From Cladocopium goreaui (taxonomy: Eukaryota; Sar; Dinophyceae; Suessiales; Symbiodiniaceae), in NCBI GenBank assembly GCA_947184155.2, contig CAMXCT020001817.1, positions 62,001 to 126,000 on the forward strand: a DNA stretch of 64,000 bases, read 5' to 3'. The notes below the pieces were generated by a model, which did not search any database, had not been told where the DNA came from, and was given only the letters and a program-made list of their open reading frames with translations. Below, piece after piece: positions 26,701 to 38,700 of the stretch. Made by a program: the position numbers and the translations under genes. Numbering within the stretch: position 1 is the first letter of the stretch; every line of letters begins with the position of its first letter.

Positions 26701-29700
26701 GCAACATCTGAGGCATCAGTGGCTGAAATCCTATCCCTGAACTGCGCACGCAAATTGGCACAGGCAAAGGGAAGTAGAACTACCATCATCAGGAGCTCAC
26801 CTAAGGCCCTACCACTCAGCTTGACGATCTCATCGCCTTTGCGATCTACAGAGGATTGAAAAACTGCATCCATCAAACTAAGCAATCTTCTACGGTAAAG
26901 GAAAAGAGAGACCAGGGAGCCGCAAATGATCTGGAGGAGTTCAACTGTGCTGTGTCCTAGTTGGCAAACTCTAAGCACCAGTCCGGCTAAAGGAATGGCA
27001 CGGCTCAAGGTGCCGCGGCACAGCCCGCGGTCTCCATCAAAATCACTTCCCCAAAAGGTGGCTTTGGTTTCGTCTCTACATGCTTTTTCTTTGTTTGGGA
27101 TGAGTTTCACTGCTGCATACGTGTTGTACATCCTATCAGCTTCGGCAGCACTGGCACTCGGCAGTGTTGCTTCTCTATTCACCTCAGCCAACGACACAAA
27201 ATCATCGATCACTATCCCAGTATAGTTTGGCCCTCTGGGTATCTGTCCAGACAAAGTCAAGAGTTGGTCGCTTCTGACACCGCTGCGGAGGGCCAGGCTT
27301 AGATGGCAGGTCTGCGCTAGCCCAACAGCTTGGCTATCTCCCATAGCAAGGGTGCAAAGTGACCCATACAACTTTTCTTCCCCCCAAAATTCTTCCCGGA
27401 AGCAACTAAAGGAGGAAGCCTGACTCGGTGTAATGGGCCCTGCTAGGATATTTTTACGTGATCGCTCTTCAGAGATTTTGAAAAGATAATAAAAATCCTT
27501 CAAGTCGTTAGAGGAGGTCAGGATCTTTTGATTCGGTGGGATGTACAATCTGCAGAGGCTCTCGCTGCTAGCTAAGGATCGAACCCAACGCTGTAGCGGC
27601 TGCTCCAAGAGATTACTAGGGCGCGAATCTAGAATCAGCCGGTCATATTCTAAATTCTTCACAACTGAGAAAAGGCCTGCAGCAAACTTCGGCCGCACTG
27701 CAGAAGGTGGATGCAGCGCCAATCTGCCGCTGTGGTCAAGGAGGTTAAACAGTTCCAGCTTTTTCTCTGGGCTGCAGTGCACCTGGACAAATGGCACGGA
27801 TCCAACAAAATCGCCTGGATCGAGGCTGCATTGCAAGGGGCTATTGTACACTTCGGCTGAAATCGGATCGAGAAAGGGAACTGGATCGAATTCAGGCCGA
27901 CCTGTGAACTTTAATCGCGCAGGATCCACAGGCTTGAAAGTGCTGAAAGGGGCATGGTTTAACTGGCCGACTACCAAGCCCGCATCACTCTTGCTGCTAC
28001 CTAGCTTAGGGCTCACGTAGGTTGTTGGGAAATAGGCTTCAACCCCTAGCTTAGACAGTTCTCTGGCAACCTGGCTGAGTTTCTCTAGCATCTCCTCAAG
28101 GCTCTCGACTTTTGGAGCTGTGCGCCCCATAGCACTAGGCCCGACTTTCTCACAGGAAATCCAGTCATCCAAAAACACTTCCAAACGACGAACAATGCTC
28201 CACTGGCTTTTGCTCAGTCGGTTTCCAGCTTTCAAATTCGCCGGACAGTTAGAAGGGCGTCCTAGGTGAAGATAGTTCAGGCAAACAATGCAACAGTTCA
28301 TCATCTTTTTCCTAGACACTTCTTCTGCAGATGCCTTCCAACCCTTCCGGAAAACTTCAGGATACGGCAAAGGAAGCGGGAAACCTTTGGAAGAAGGTTC
28401 TGTAAGAGCAACACTTGGCTCGGCAAGGCCTATGGAGGAACGTGCAAACCTACCAAAACCGCATTGAGACTTAAGCAAATTTCTCATCATGCTGTTAAAG
28501 ATACTTCGACCTTCGTAAGTCCCAGCTGCGGCTCCTGGCACTCGGATTGCAGGCCGGGATGGGGCATCACCATCTGTACGGTTGGCTGCACCTATTTTTT
28601 CTGCTTTTTGCTCGCCTCCGGCCAAGGCGAATTTTTTGGAGTCTGTACCTTGTGAACCAGACAAATTTTTATATTTCAAGTTTTTGGAGCCTAACCTATT
28701 ATGGCACGGCAAATTTTTATATTTAAATTTTTCTGAGCCTAGATAACATTGATCGGGCAATTTTTTGTTTTTGGGCATTTTTGGCATGCAAGATGTTCCT
28801 ACTGTACGGGCTAATTCCCGGCATCGGCTTCCACTGTGTCTTCCTTCTTTCCCCCGCCTTTTCCCCCTTTTGCTCCTCCCTTCGCTTTGGCTTTGGCTTT
28901 CTCCTTTGCTGCAGGACGAGGGTCTGGCTGCTCTCGCTTGGTGTCTCTGCTCAGGCGTTTCTTGGCTTCTTGGTAACTGTCCATCTCTTTGACATGGCCC
29001 AGAAACAGCTCGATCCAGCGGCTGTCGATCAAGGCTGTGTGCTGAAGGTCTTGTGGCCCTGGCGGATGATGGCCTGCAAAGGAACTGAAGGGAGCTGCTG
29101 GTTCTAACATCATGACATTGCTCAGTAGCCAGGACCCTTGGTCGATTGACGCCTGGTCCGCTGCTGCGACTAACAGAGCCGCTCTGGCTCTGGCCTGAGC
29201 AACTTCTCCTCTCATCAATGAATCCCAAATCCCTGCAACTGCCCACGTCCATCTCACATGAGACGTGTAGTTCATCAGGCGGCTCCTTGATTCCAGCCAT
29301 CCTCTCGCGGTCGCGCCCGCTAGAGGGGTTCCTGGAGCAGCTGGACGACTCAGAAAGTCCGAAGCCATGTTGCTCTCTATGGACTTGTAGATGAGCTCCG
29401 GGTCCTTCACGAGGCTGTCCTTCAACAGTCTCAAGGCGGCTGCATTGCGTCGTGAGCTTCCCAACCCAGACCCGTCGCTGCTTGCACTTCCGGAGTCTAA
29501 AAGCCCTTCCAGACTCTTTTTGCTCGATCTGTTCTCGGCAAGGGCAGAGCAAACTTTCGTGAGCTTTAGCTTTTGCTACACCACCATCTCCTGGGGACCC
29601 TGGCTGCATCTGGGCGTTCAAGGATTCCTCCACTTCGGCTTCCTCGTCTTCTGAGTCGGACAGATCGTCCAATTCTTTCGCCTTGCCACGGTTCGTTGGG

Positions 29701-32700
29701 ATGTCGCCCATGCGGTTTGGATTCCTTCTGAGAAACTCTGACATCTCGCGCAAATGCTCTTCTGGAACCCCAGCAGCCAAAGCTGCTTGAACCACGGATC
29801 CATCCAAACCTGATAGCTTTGCTGACGGTTCTAGGATCTTCACTCGATCCGCAGATCTTTTGGGAGCAACGCCTGCAGGGCGAAGGGCAGGTGGTCGTGC
29901 CTGGCTTGGTCCAGGCAAACTTGCAGCTTTGGGGGATTCTAGCAAAACGGCTAAGCTTTTCTGAATGTCGGCAAGTGTGGATTCGACAGCTCCTAGTCTC
30001 GCTTCGGCACTTGGGACTGCAGGACCTTTGGAGTCTGTCGGCGCACCTCCGCCTGACTCGGCACTGAAAAAGCTGAACCTTTCTTGCATCACTTCTACCA
30101 AGCTCTGACTGTACGGGATGAATTCGGGCAAGGGAGAACTGAGAATCGGATAATCTAAGGCCATACGATCTGGAACATCGAAATCGATCGCTGCTGCAAG
30201 TGCGTCGGATAAGAAACCTATCCACACGCGCAAATTCACTGATTCGTCTTGCATATCGCGACTCTCTGGATGGCATCCTACCACTGAGCATAGGACAGGC
30301 CTAGCAAGGCCTCTCTGATCCAGCAATCTAGTATTGACCCGCCTGCTCCAAACTTCGGCAGGAAGGGCAACCAGGAGTTTGCCTTCGGCCTCTGTGATTA
30401 TGATGACTTCGCACACACCACTGCCGGCAGCTAAAGGCAACTTCCCAGACTGAAAATAATAATTAACTACGTCGTTAACAACTACGTAGTGGTCTTGCAT
30501 TCGCATTGGCTCTTCAGGGCCGAGGTCAAGGTCAGCCTCGGCACCAAAATCAGCTTCTGCTTCCATGACTAAGGCAAGGTTGCCCCGGCCTCTGCAACTA
30601 CAATCCTGGCGTCACTCAACGCTGGCAGTCCAATGAAAATTGAATCACCTAGATCACCTCTCTCGCCGCTGCACTCTGCTTTGGCTTCACTGAATCGATG
30701 GAACAACTTGCAAGGCTGAGTGGAAACCTCTCCACGATAGTTCCTGAACACCAACCACAGGCGGGAGCTCAGATTCAATCGGTTTCGGCCAGATGATCCT
30801 CTGTGTTCACCAGCAAGGGCCCTACGGATGAAACGGCCGATGTCCTTGCAAATGCCGGCACGGACAGCCGGATTCAGATGAGCTAGATCCGGAGGCAAGC
30901 CTTCTGGGAGAGGATACGGTCCTGTTTCCGAAGCAGCAGATACACTGGCAGCTGGGAGATCGGATTGACAACTCTGTTCCCCAGATACACGACTAACTTC
31001 CAAGTCCAGTCTAAGTGCGCTCAGCTGATCAGTCAAGTCGTCCACACGGGCGGACAACAATCGAACTTCTTCCCGCAACAACCTATTCTCCTGCTCTGCT
31101 CTGCGCAAACCAGGGGAAGCCGTATTACTCATGTAACACTTTGTGCAAAGCTCGATTGCTGCTAGGCGTTTGGTTAACAAACAATCGCCCCAAAAGGAAG
31201 CGCCTCCAGCGCTCTTTCACCACCCACAGCAAATCCAGGAAAAGGCCAAACCCCAGTCCCAGAGCAATACCAGAACCAAAAATAATCAGTTGTGAATAGT
31301 TGTCCCAGTCCAAATTCAGTTCAGGGCAATTGCACGTGAGATCAGGGATAGCAATTCCAGGTTCTGATTGAACTACCAAATGATGCAGGAGGCTGAGAAT
31401 GAAGGTGGACACAGATCCGCCCACTGCCCCTACCGCAAGCTGATTAGGCATTCAAGATTGAGCCTGTTGATTCTGCGGTCAACCCGAGTCATGAGTCATG
31501 GTGAACATATATATTTACAATTAGACAACAATGTCCGATCACTTGGAGTCGGAGTTGTTGAAATCGTTTGTCGTGTAAGGCATCTCAATCACGATCCTTC
31601 GGTCCAACTCATTCCTCCAGGCCGCTTGTGGCACCTTGCCGACCCCACGGCGTGGAACGTTGCAAATGCGCAGAAATGACCTTGGAGCAACAAACAAAAA
31701 AAACAAACATTACAGAAACGAATACACAACTACAGAAACGAATACTCAACATATACAAAGCAAAAGACTATCAACATATGTAGCAAACGTAGCAATACAA
31801 AGGAAAAACACGTCGAACTGCCAAATCAAGACTTCAACTTTCCATAAGCAGTTTCTCTCTCGTATCTAACAATTACGTAATATCGTATAATATCAAGATA
31901 AAGAAATAGTTGCCTCATGTTGCCTCATCTTCTCAAAGACTCAGACGGATCATGGTGTGGGTCGACCTGGGAGTCGAATCCGTATGAATCGTATGAATCC
32001 GTGCTATGATTTCTATTGATTTCTGACATTTTTTATCATTTGTTCATATGTTTCATCATGTTTCATCGAAGTGGTCAATCCTAGCAATCCGAATCCGAGG
32101 CCTTTGCTACCAGCCTCAAGTAGGCCAGCAAATCCAACACCTGTGTAGGTTTTTAACACTCTTGAAGACACTGGTCGAAATCTGTTGAACACACTGTTGA
32201 ACACACTGTGAAATTTGTATCAATTCCTCAGAGGTCACTGTACACATCTGTACACACTGTACCGGACTTGTTCATTCTTACCATTGACTTATCATTTTTT
32301 GATGTGTCGGTGCCTGAGATGTCCGAGGCCCATCTGTGACACCTCAGAATCCACTCAGATCACTCAGTCCACCACAGCAGGCTGAGCCGGCTGAGCCGGC
32401 TGAGCAGGCTGCCTTTGCGAGCGGATGGCCACACAGGCAGACCAAGTTGAGAAAGTGCCTGGCACGGGTTCCAAAAGGCTCCAAAAGGTTTCAAAAGCTT
32501 CGAGATGTTCAAAGCAAACCAAAGCAAAGATGTGTGACACATGAATATTTGTTTGAATGTCCGAACATTAATATGTCTGAGTACAGCATTTGTTTCAAAC
32601 GAACACATTCAGCATTTCTCAGCATTTCTCAGCGCATCTTCGCGCATCTCAGCGCCTTTGGGACTTGTCAACCCACATCAAACCACATCAACCCACCTTG

Positions 32701-35700
32701 GCAAAGACCGTTGCCGACGCATTGGTCCTGGTAAGAATCGCAGAAGCCCCTGGCATGGATTCAGGATGCAGGTGCACAGGATGATGCAGGATGATGCAGG
32801 ATGATGCAGGATGCAAGATGATTCAGGTCGTCGAATCTTTGCATTGTGGATATCATTTTGGTATATTGTGGTCATTTTCACCGATGCTTCCACCAATATC
32901 CCAAAACCGCAGGAGTAATAAGGACGGCCGGACCGAACGATTTGGCATCACCTGGTGCTGAAGATCTTCATACGGCGCTTCTTAGATTTCTTTCAAGCTG
33001 ATCATGAAAATGCCACATTGCCACATGGCTCCCCTGTCTGACTTGTCAGGCATGGCACATGCAACACCGTCCAATGACACCTTCAATACACATAGGCGAA
33101 ACAAATGCATTGATATATCATGAATATCATATCGAGATGTTCGAATAGAAGTAAATGGGCACTTGTGTGTACCATAGTTGTTGTTTTTTTAAAGCGCGTA
33201 TGTGCATGTGTATATAGAGAGAGAGAGAGAGATCGATGTATAAAGTATATACTTGTACATAGCTGACACTGCTATAGACCTCAGCCTGTCATTTTCAGAG
33301 ATTCACCTCGCTGAATCTCTTCAGCAACCCAGCGAGCTTCCGCATTGAGGCATTCTTTTGCGACAACAGAGACCTTGGAGAATCGAAGATATCGAAGTGT
33401 CACTGCGACATACAACTCATGCAACTGTCAAAACCAGGCATCTGGGTTGGCTCTTGGTCTCACACTCTACCTGATTGCTCTACGTCTTGGCGTGCAGACC
33501 TTGGAGATGGTACGTGGCTATGGTGATGGTGACTGTGATGGCTACTATGACTAGAGATGACTAGAGATGACTAGAGTACTTGTCTGCAGCTCCTTTCCCA
33601 CTTTGGCAAGTGCCTAAGCTCCTTCTTCTCGCGATGGGAGTTGTGTGAAATGAGTCGGGTTGCAGCTTCAACCAGGTGCGGCCTTGGACATGTGGCTCAT
33701 GATGCTCATGATCACAATCATGTGCATAATTGCGCATATCAACTTAAACAATAATAAAGTAATTAATGATATGAATGACAATAATACATAATATAATACT
33801 ATCATTATGCTGCCAGCATTTTGGACGTGCGTTGCCAAACATTACTGCATGTTCCTACATGTTGATTTATTTCTATGTATGGCCTGGATGAACATCTGTG
33901 GACTGACTGGGCAAATGTGAAGGCCTCTTGAGCATTGAGGTTTGGGCAAGGCACGGTGGTTGGCTCCTAGAGTCTTGATGCAAGCTGAAGACCAATGCTT
34001 CCTGAAAGCCTGACACAGCACCGCCTCATACAAAGCACAACGACCCTGGAAGGCGTATGAAATTCCGTTAGCTTCTCCATCTCCATGTAAACTTGACTCA
34101 AATAATTTGAACATGTTTGAACATCACGCAACAGCAATAAATCTATAGATTTCACGCAAGCCTCTGGTGCAGAGGCACCCCTGTCTCGCCAGGCATAGAT
34201 TCGTTGATCATCATCCCCTGCATCCAGCACATCCCAAACCCTCTCTCTCCCATGCTTTTCCAGTCGAGATGCTGCATCAATCTGCTTATTTGCCTCAATC
34301 GATATCTCAAAATATCTCAAAAACATCCCGGCGGACCTGGCACCGGCCCATGATTGCTTAAAAATTCTTGTTTCGCTGTGGCGCCAGCTCGATTTCATGT
34401 GGGAAACAGCCATGAAAAAAAAACATCCGTTTTAGTGTGGTTTGCAACCCTTGCAGGGTTTTGTGCTTCAAAACCCGGCGAACGATCAAAGTGGTCTTTT
34501 CTCTTCACCGCATGAGAGATCTTACAGCTTCGCCAGTGGCGGTCAGCAAGTCGAAGTCAGTGCGTTCCCATCTCCATTGGTGACTTCGAATGTATTTGAA
34601 CAACAAACCATTGCGTTTTCCTTGGACTTGGGAACGAATGCTGTCTGGAATTGACTTTTTCATCAATTTCCAGTAGCCTAGCGTACCGTAGCCTCCCATC
34701 ATGCGTAGCGTAGCCTCCCATCATGTCTTGCAGTAGTGACGAATGCGTAGCGTAGCATCACATCATGTCTTGCAGTAGTGACGAATGCTATCACACCCCA
34801 CCCCACCCCACCCCATGCGTAGCGTAGCATCACATCATGTCTTGCAGTAATGACGAATGCGTAGCGTAGCTTCACATCATGTCTTGCAGTAGTGACGAAT
34901 GCTATCACACCCCACCCCACCCCACCCCATGCGTAGCGTAGCCTCCCATCATGTCTTGCAGTAGTGACGAATGCGTAGCGTAGCATCACATCATGTCTTG
35001 CAGTAGTGACGAATGCTATCACACCCCACCCCACCCCACCCCACCCCAATTTGTGGGCCGGTAAAAGGTCCGTCTGCATAAACATGTCATATCATGTCGT
35101 ACAATTACAATCCATATTTATATATATATATATATATGTGTGTATATATATATATATCCCTCTCAAAATTTTCTTGTCATTTCGCGACTCCTACGCGCCA
35201 CAGCCTACGGCTGTGATGTGGCCCTGGCGGCCCAGCAGCCGAGCCAAGAAGTCTTGCTGCTCTGTATCGATGTCCTCAGGAAGCCAACAGCCACACGTCC
35301 GCATCGACAGCATTCGACAGCAGGGCATTCATGAAACTTCAAGCAGGTCACATCTGACACTCTCCTGCCATTCATCCACGAAGAGCATCTGAGCAAAGCT
35401 GGCCACCTGACGGTGATGCTTACTGATCCTTAATGAAGCGATCTGGATATTATTTAGGTTTTATACATTGCATATGCACTAATATACAATCATGATCAAT
35501 CATGTCTATCTGTCTATCGTATATGTAGAGGGTGCTGGTGTGCGCTGGTTTGTTCTTGGACATCTGGTGAAAATATGGGCATTGCCAGTTGTCGTTTGTG
35601 TTTGGACCCAGGTCCTTTCCTGGCATGGCCGTGTGGGAAGTTTGGGAACTTGGGTTCTGGCCCATCTGGAGCTGGACTCAGCATCAGCTTGCTGTAGCCT

Positions 35701-38700
35701 ATTGTCATGTCTCAAAGAGTTTCAAATGAATCCGACTTAAAAATGCTCCCTCTCTACCCTCTCTCACAGACATGAAAATGCTCTTGGCCACTCACAAGTA
35801 ATACAGCGTGAACATCGAAACATTATCGAAACGATTTCAAGACTCGGTGGTGCTGCAGTACATGGTGTGGGGTGAAATGACGTACTGCCACATGCACTGC
35901 AACCTCTGCAACATCTGCAACAAGGTGCACCTTTAGCATCCATGTTGCAACATGTTGCAACATGTTGCAATACTTAAGTCACTTGTGAGGCACGTTTCGA
36001 GGCCTCGAAGCCGCTTCAATAACCTCACTGATGTCAAGCAAGCGCTGCTTGCGAAGCTCCTCACTGCAAAGCGTGGGGATCAGATTCAGGGTCACTCATT
36101 AAAGACTCTAAAAATATGCCAAAGGATTAATTTGTAGATAAGTGAATTACAGGAGCAACATAGAGCAACTGCACAAATGAAAAGAAGTTGAACGAGTTTG
36201 TTACGAGCCGGATGACAACGCGGGGATGGTCTAGACACAGTTTGATCACGGTTCCACCATGCCTGCAGGAATGCCTGGTGCGCTGTGACGAGCAGTGGCT
36301 GCTGAGATACATCCTCTCATCGAGACTCATTTTGAAGAATCATCGAGATTTTCTGATGCGAAGATACATGAAGAATATGAAGACATAGTGACATAGCCTA
36401 CATAGCCAAAGATGTTCACGTCGTTTGGGAGAACGCAACTCATATCGGCCAAGTATGAAAATAAAATAAATAAACGAAAACATTTGAACATATTTGAACT
36501 TAACCGAGCCATACCGAGCCCAACTTACTCTCACCCAATGTCCTGGACCGAATTCGCCAGCCATCGGCCTTTCTGATCAAAGACCTGCGAAGCTTGGATC
36601 AGTTTGGCAACATTTGGCAACTGTCTCTCTTAGATCTTCTCATAACCAGTGTTTTTACAATTTTATACAATTTTACATGTGTGTTTCACAATGTTTCACA
36701 CACGTTGATTGTGTTGATGCAGTCACTGGGGCTTCCAGCTGAGAGCAACTTTGCAACAGTTTGGCCATATTTCTTGGAAGCCTCCAATGCAGCGCCGTGC
36801 AAGATTTCCTTGACATCCCTCTTTCCTTGCTACCTCCCCCTAGTGCCTGAGCTGCATCGCCAGTCGCACTGCCCTCAGACACGACAGTGGTGTTTGTGCT
36901 CAACACAGTGGGTCCATGCGAATCCTGCCTCTGAATCTGGCAGTGCCTGCCACAGAAAAGGGTGTCAAACGACAACCAGGGAAACCTAAACTTTGTTTTG
37001 CCAAACTTTCAGCCCTGCATAGCCCTGCCTCCAAGTAGGAAAATAACTCTTGCAGCTGTGGTTGGCCCAAGACCACACCAGCAGCTGCTCGCCGGTCCTG
37101 CACAGCCAAGCCAAGTTGACAGGCCAACTTGGCAAACCGGAATTTGGTCCGGCTACCCACCCTCAAGAGCCCCGGATGGCCCCGGGCGACAGTATCACTG
37201 CTACTGCTTTCTCCCCAGAATGATGTAATGACATGTAATGTAAGAATATGTAAGAATCATATATCTCAACTCGTATTGTCATAGGTGGTCGTCATATATC
37301 ATTGTCATAGTAGTGTATATCTATCTTGTATCATTTGTATCACACTGTGTCATAGAAATCCAGCTTCTCGTCTTCCTATATCTCCCTTTGCATCCCTTTG
37401 CGAAGTCTTGTCTCCTCGTCAGAGGCAGCCTTGCATGGCGCGCCAGATCTGCCTGCAAAGCAAGCGAAGCCCAGTAGCACGCGGGTGGGGTAAAAAGGAG
37501 ACCCGTATAGATCATACATGATCATACAAATCTTGATCTTCCCAGATTATTGATCGTCCGAAATGCGGAGCTGCCTCCTGCTTCGCGCAAGAACCTTGCA
37601 GCAGTCAACTGTGTCTGCAATGCTTCTCTCCAATGCTTGTGGTTTGATTGTCATGGCATTCAAAGTGTGCGAGTGTAAAAGCAAGACACGCAGCCTCAAC
37701 GCCAGGCCGTGCACTGTGCTCACCCAAACCTCATCACGTCAGGAAGCTGGGGGGATCTGGGGGGGCTGCGCATGGCTGTGTAATGCTGTGCAGTGGAGCG
37801 GTGCTTTGAAGCGTCACTGAGAAAACAGCTTTCGCACCCGCACCAGCGTGTTGCTTGACCCTGTGGGAAAGCTCATCTGCAGCTTTGCGAGTGTAGGTGA
37901 CAGCAATGATCCCCTACCAGGGCAGGCGATCATGCAATCTGCATGCTGTTACGATGGTACACATAAAGGCATAATAAGGCATATATTGAATGTATTTGAA
38001 TGTTTGCATTTAAAAAGAAAAACTTTGACACGCACAACAGGTATTCGCAGGTTATGCGCGCTGTCTATGTAATTTCGACATATGCATGCTATGCTTTGCA
38101 TGACTTTCAGCCTCAGCAGGTACCGACTCAGACAGTGCTTGGCGAATCCGGGTCACCTGATTTCAATGACATAATATGGTGCTGGACTGGAGCAGTGCCC
38201 AAGACTTGGGCCTACTTCTAGACTTTGAAATCTGATTGGATCTGTCAAGCGTGTCAAGTTTATGAATTTTTAAGTGGCACAAATTGCCACAACGTAACTC
38301 AGGTCTCAGCAAGAAAGTGAGTTTTTCCGCTACCAGGTCCGGCAAGGATAAGTAACGGGCTGTTCAACCTGGCATGAACAAATAATCAATCAAAACGTCA
38401 TGCATGTGGTTTGGCACTTCGTTGAACTGCATGGGACTTCTCTGAAATCAAAGTACATATCATTAAAAAATGGTGTGCATGTGTATATTATATATATGTG
38501 TGTGTGTGTGATATGATATGATATTATATGTATATGTATGTGTGTGTGTACATGTGTGTGTGTGCAAGTAAATACTTGCGTTTTTAAAGTTTTTAAAGTA
38601 TACCACGTGAAAGCTTGGCGAGTCTACAGGTCAGGCACACGGTTCACTGATGGCCTCGCGCTGCTCAGCTGAGAGCGAAGAAAGATCCAGCTTCGGTTTC

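Larger units (their letters stand above)
23496..31508 (-). mobile_element. Tyrosine-recombinase retroelement with split direct repeats
   Basis: An 8013-base element, 5' end at 31508. Its repeats run A1 (31508-31462), ORFs, B1 (23904-23737), A2 (23738-23692), a 28-base spacer, then B2 (23663-23496). This A1-ORFs-B1-A2-B2 order is the split-direct-repeat pattern known from Ngaro/PAT-type elements, which replicate through a circle and integrate by a tyrosine recombinase, not an integrase. Three minus-strand ORFs encode a small membrane protein, a coiled-coil protein and a polyprotein with RT, RNase H, a methyltransferase-like domain and a recombinase. B1 and B2 differ at one base in 168 and A1 and A2 match over 47, so insertion is recent. 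It sits in an intron of the helicase gene, in the same orientation. No flanking target duplication is seen, as expected for this integration route. Confidence 0.9.

Noticed and set aside
29566-30291. 241-codon Arg/Ser-rich minus-strand frame inside the retroelement
   Set aside because: Composition is typical of an out-of-frame shadow of the gag-like N-terminus, which is better supported in the polyprotein frame.
23496-31508. LTR retrotransposon interpretation
   Set aside because: Repeats are split and nested (A1, B1-A2-B2) rather than two equal terminal copies. A tyrosine recombinase is present and no DDE integrase motif was seen.
34457-34654. Plus-strand terminal exon (GGQQVEVSAFPSPLVTSNVF, with a CAG^G acceptor)
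   Set aside because: Protein-like, but isolated within a helicase intron on the opposite strand, with no neighbour exon found. Left unannotated.
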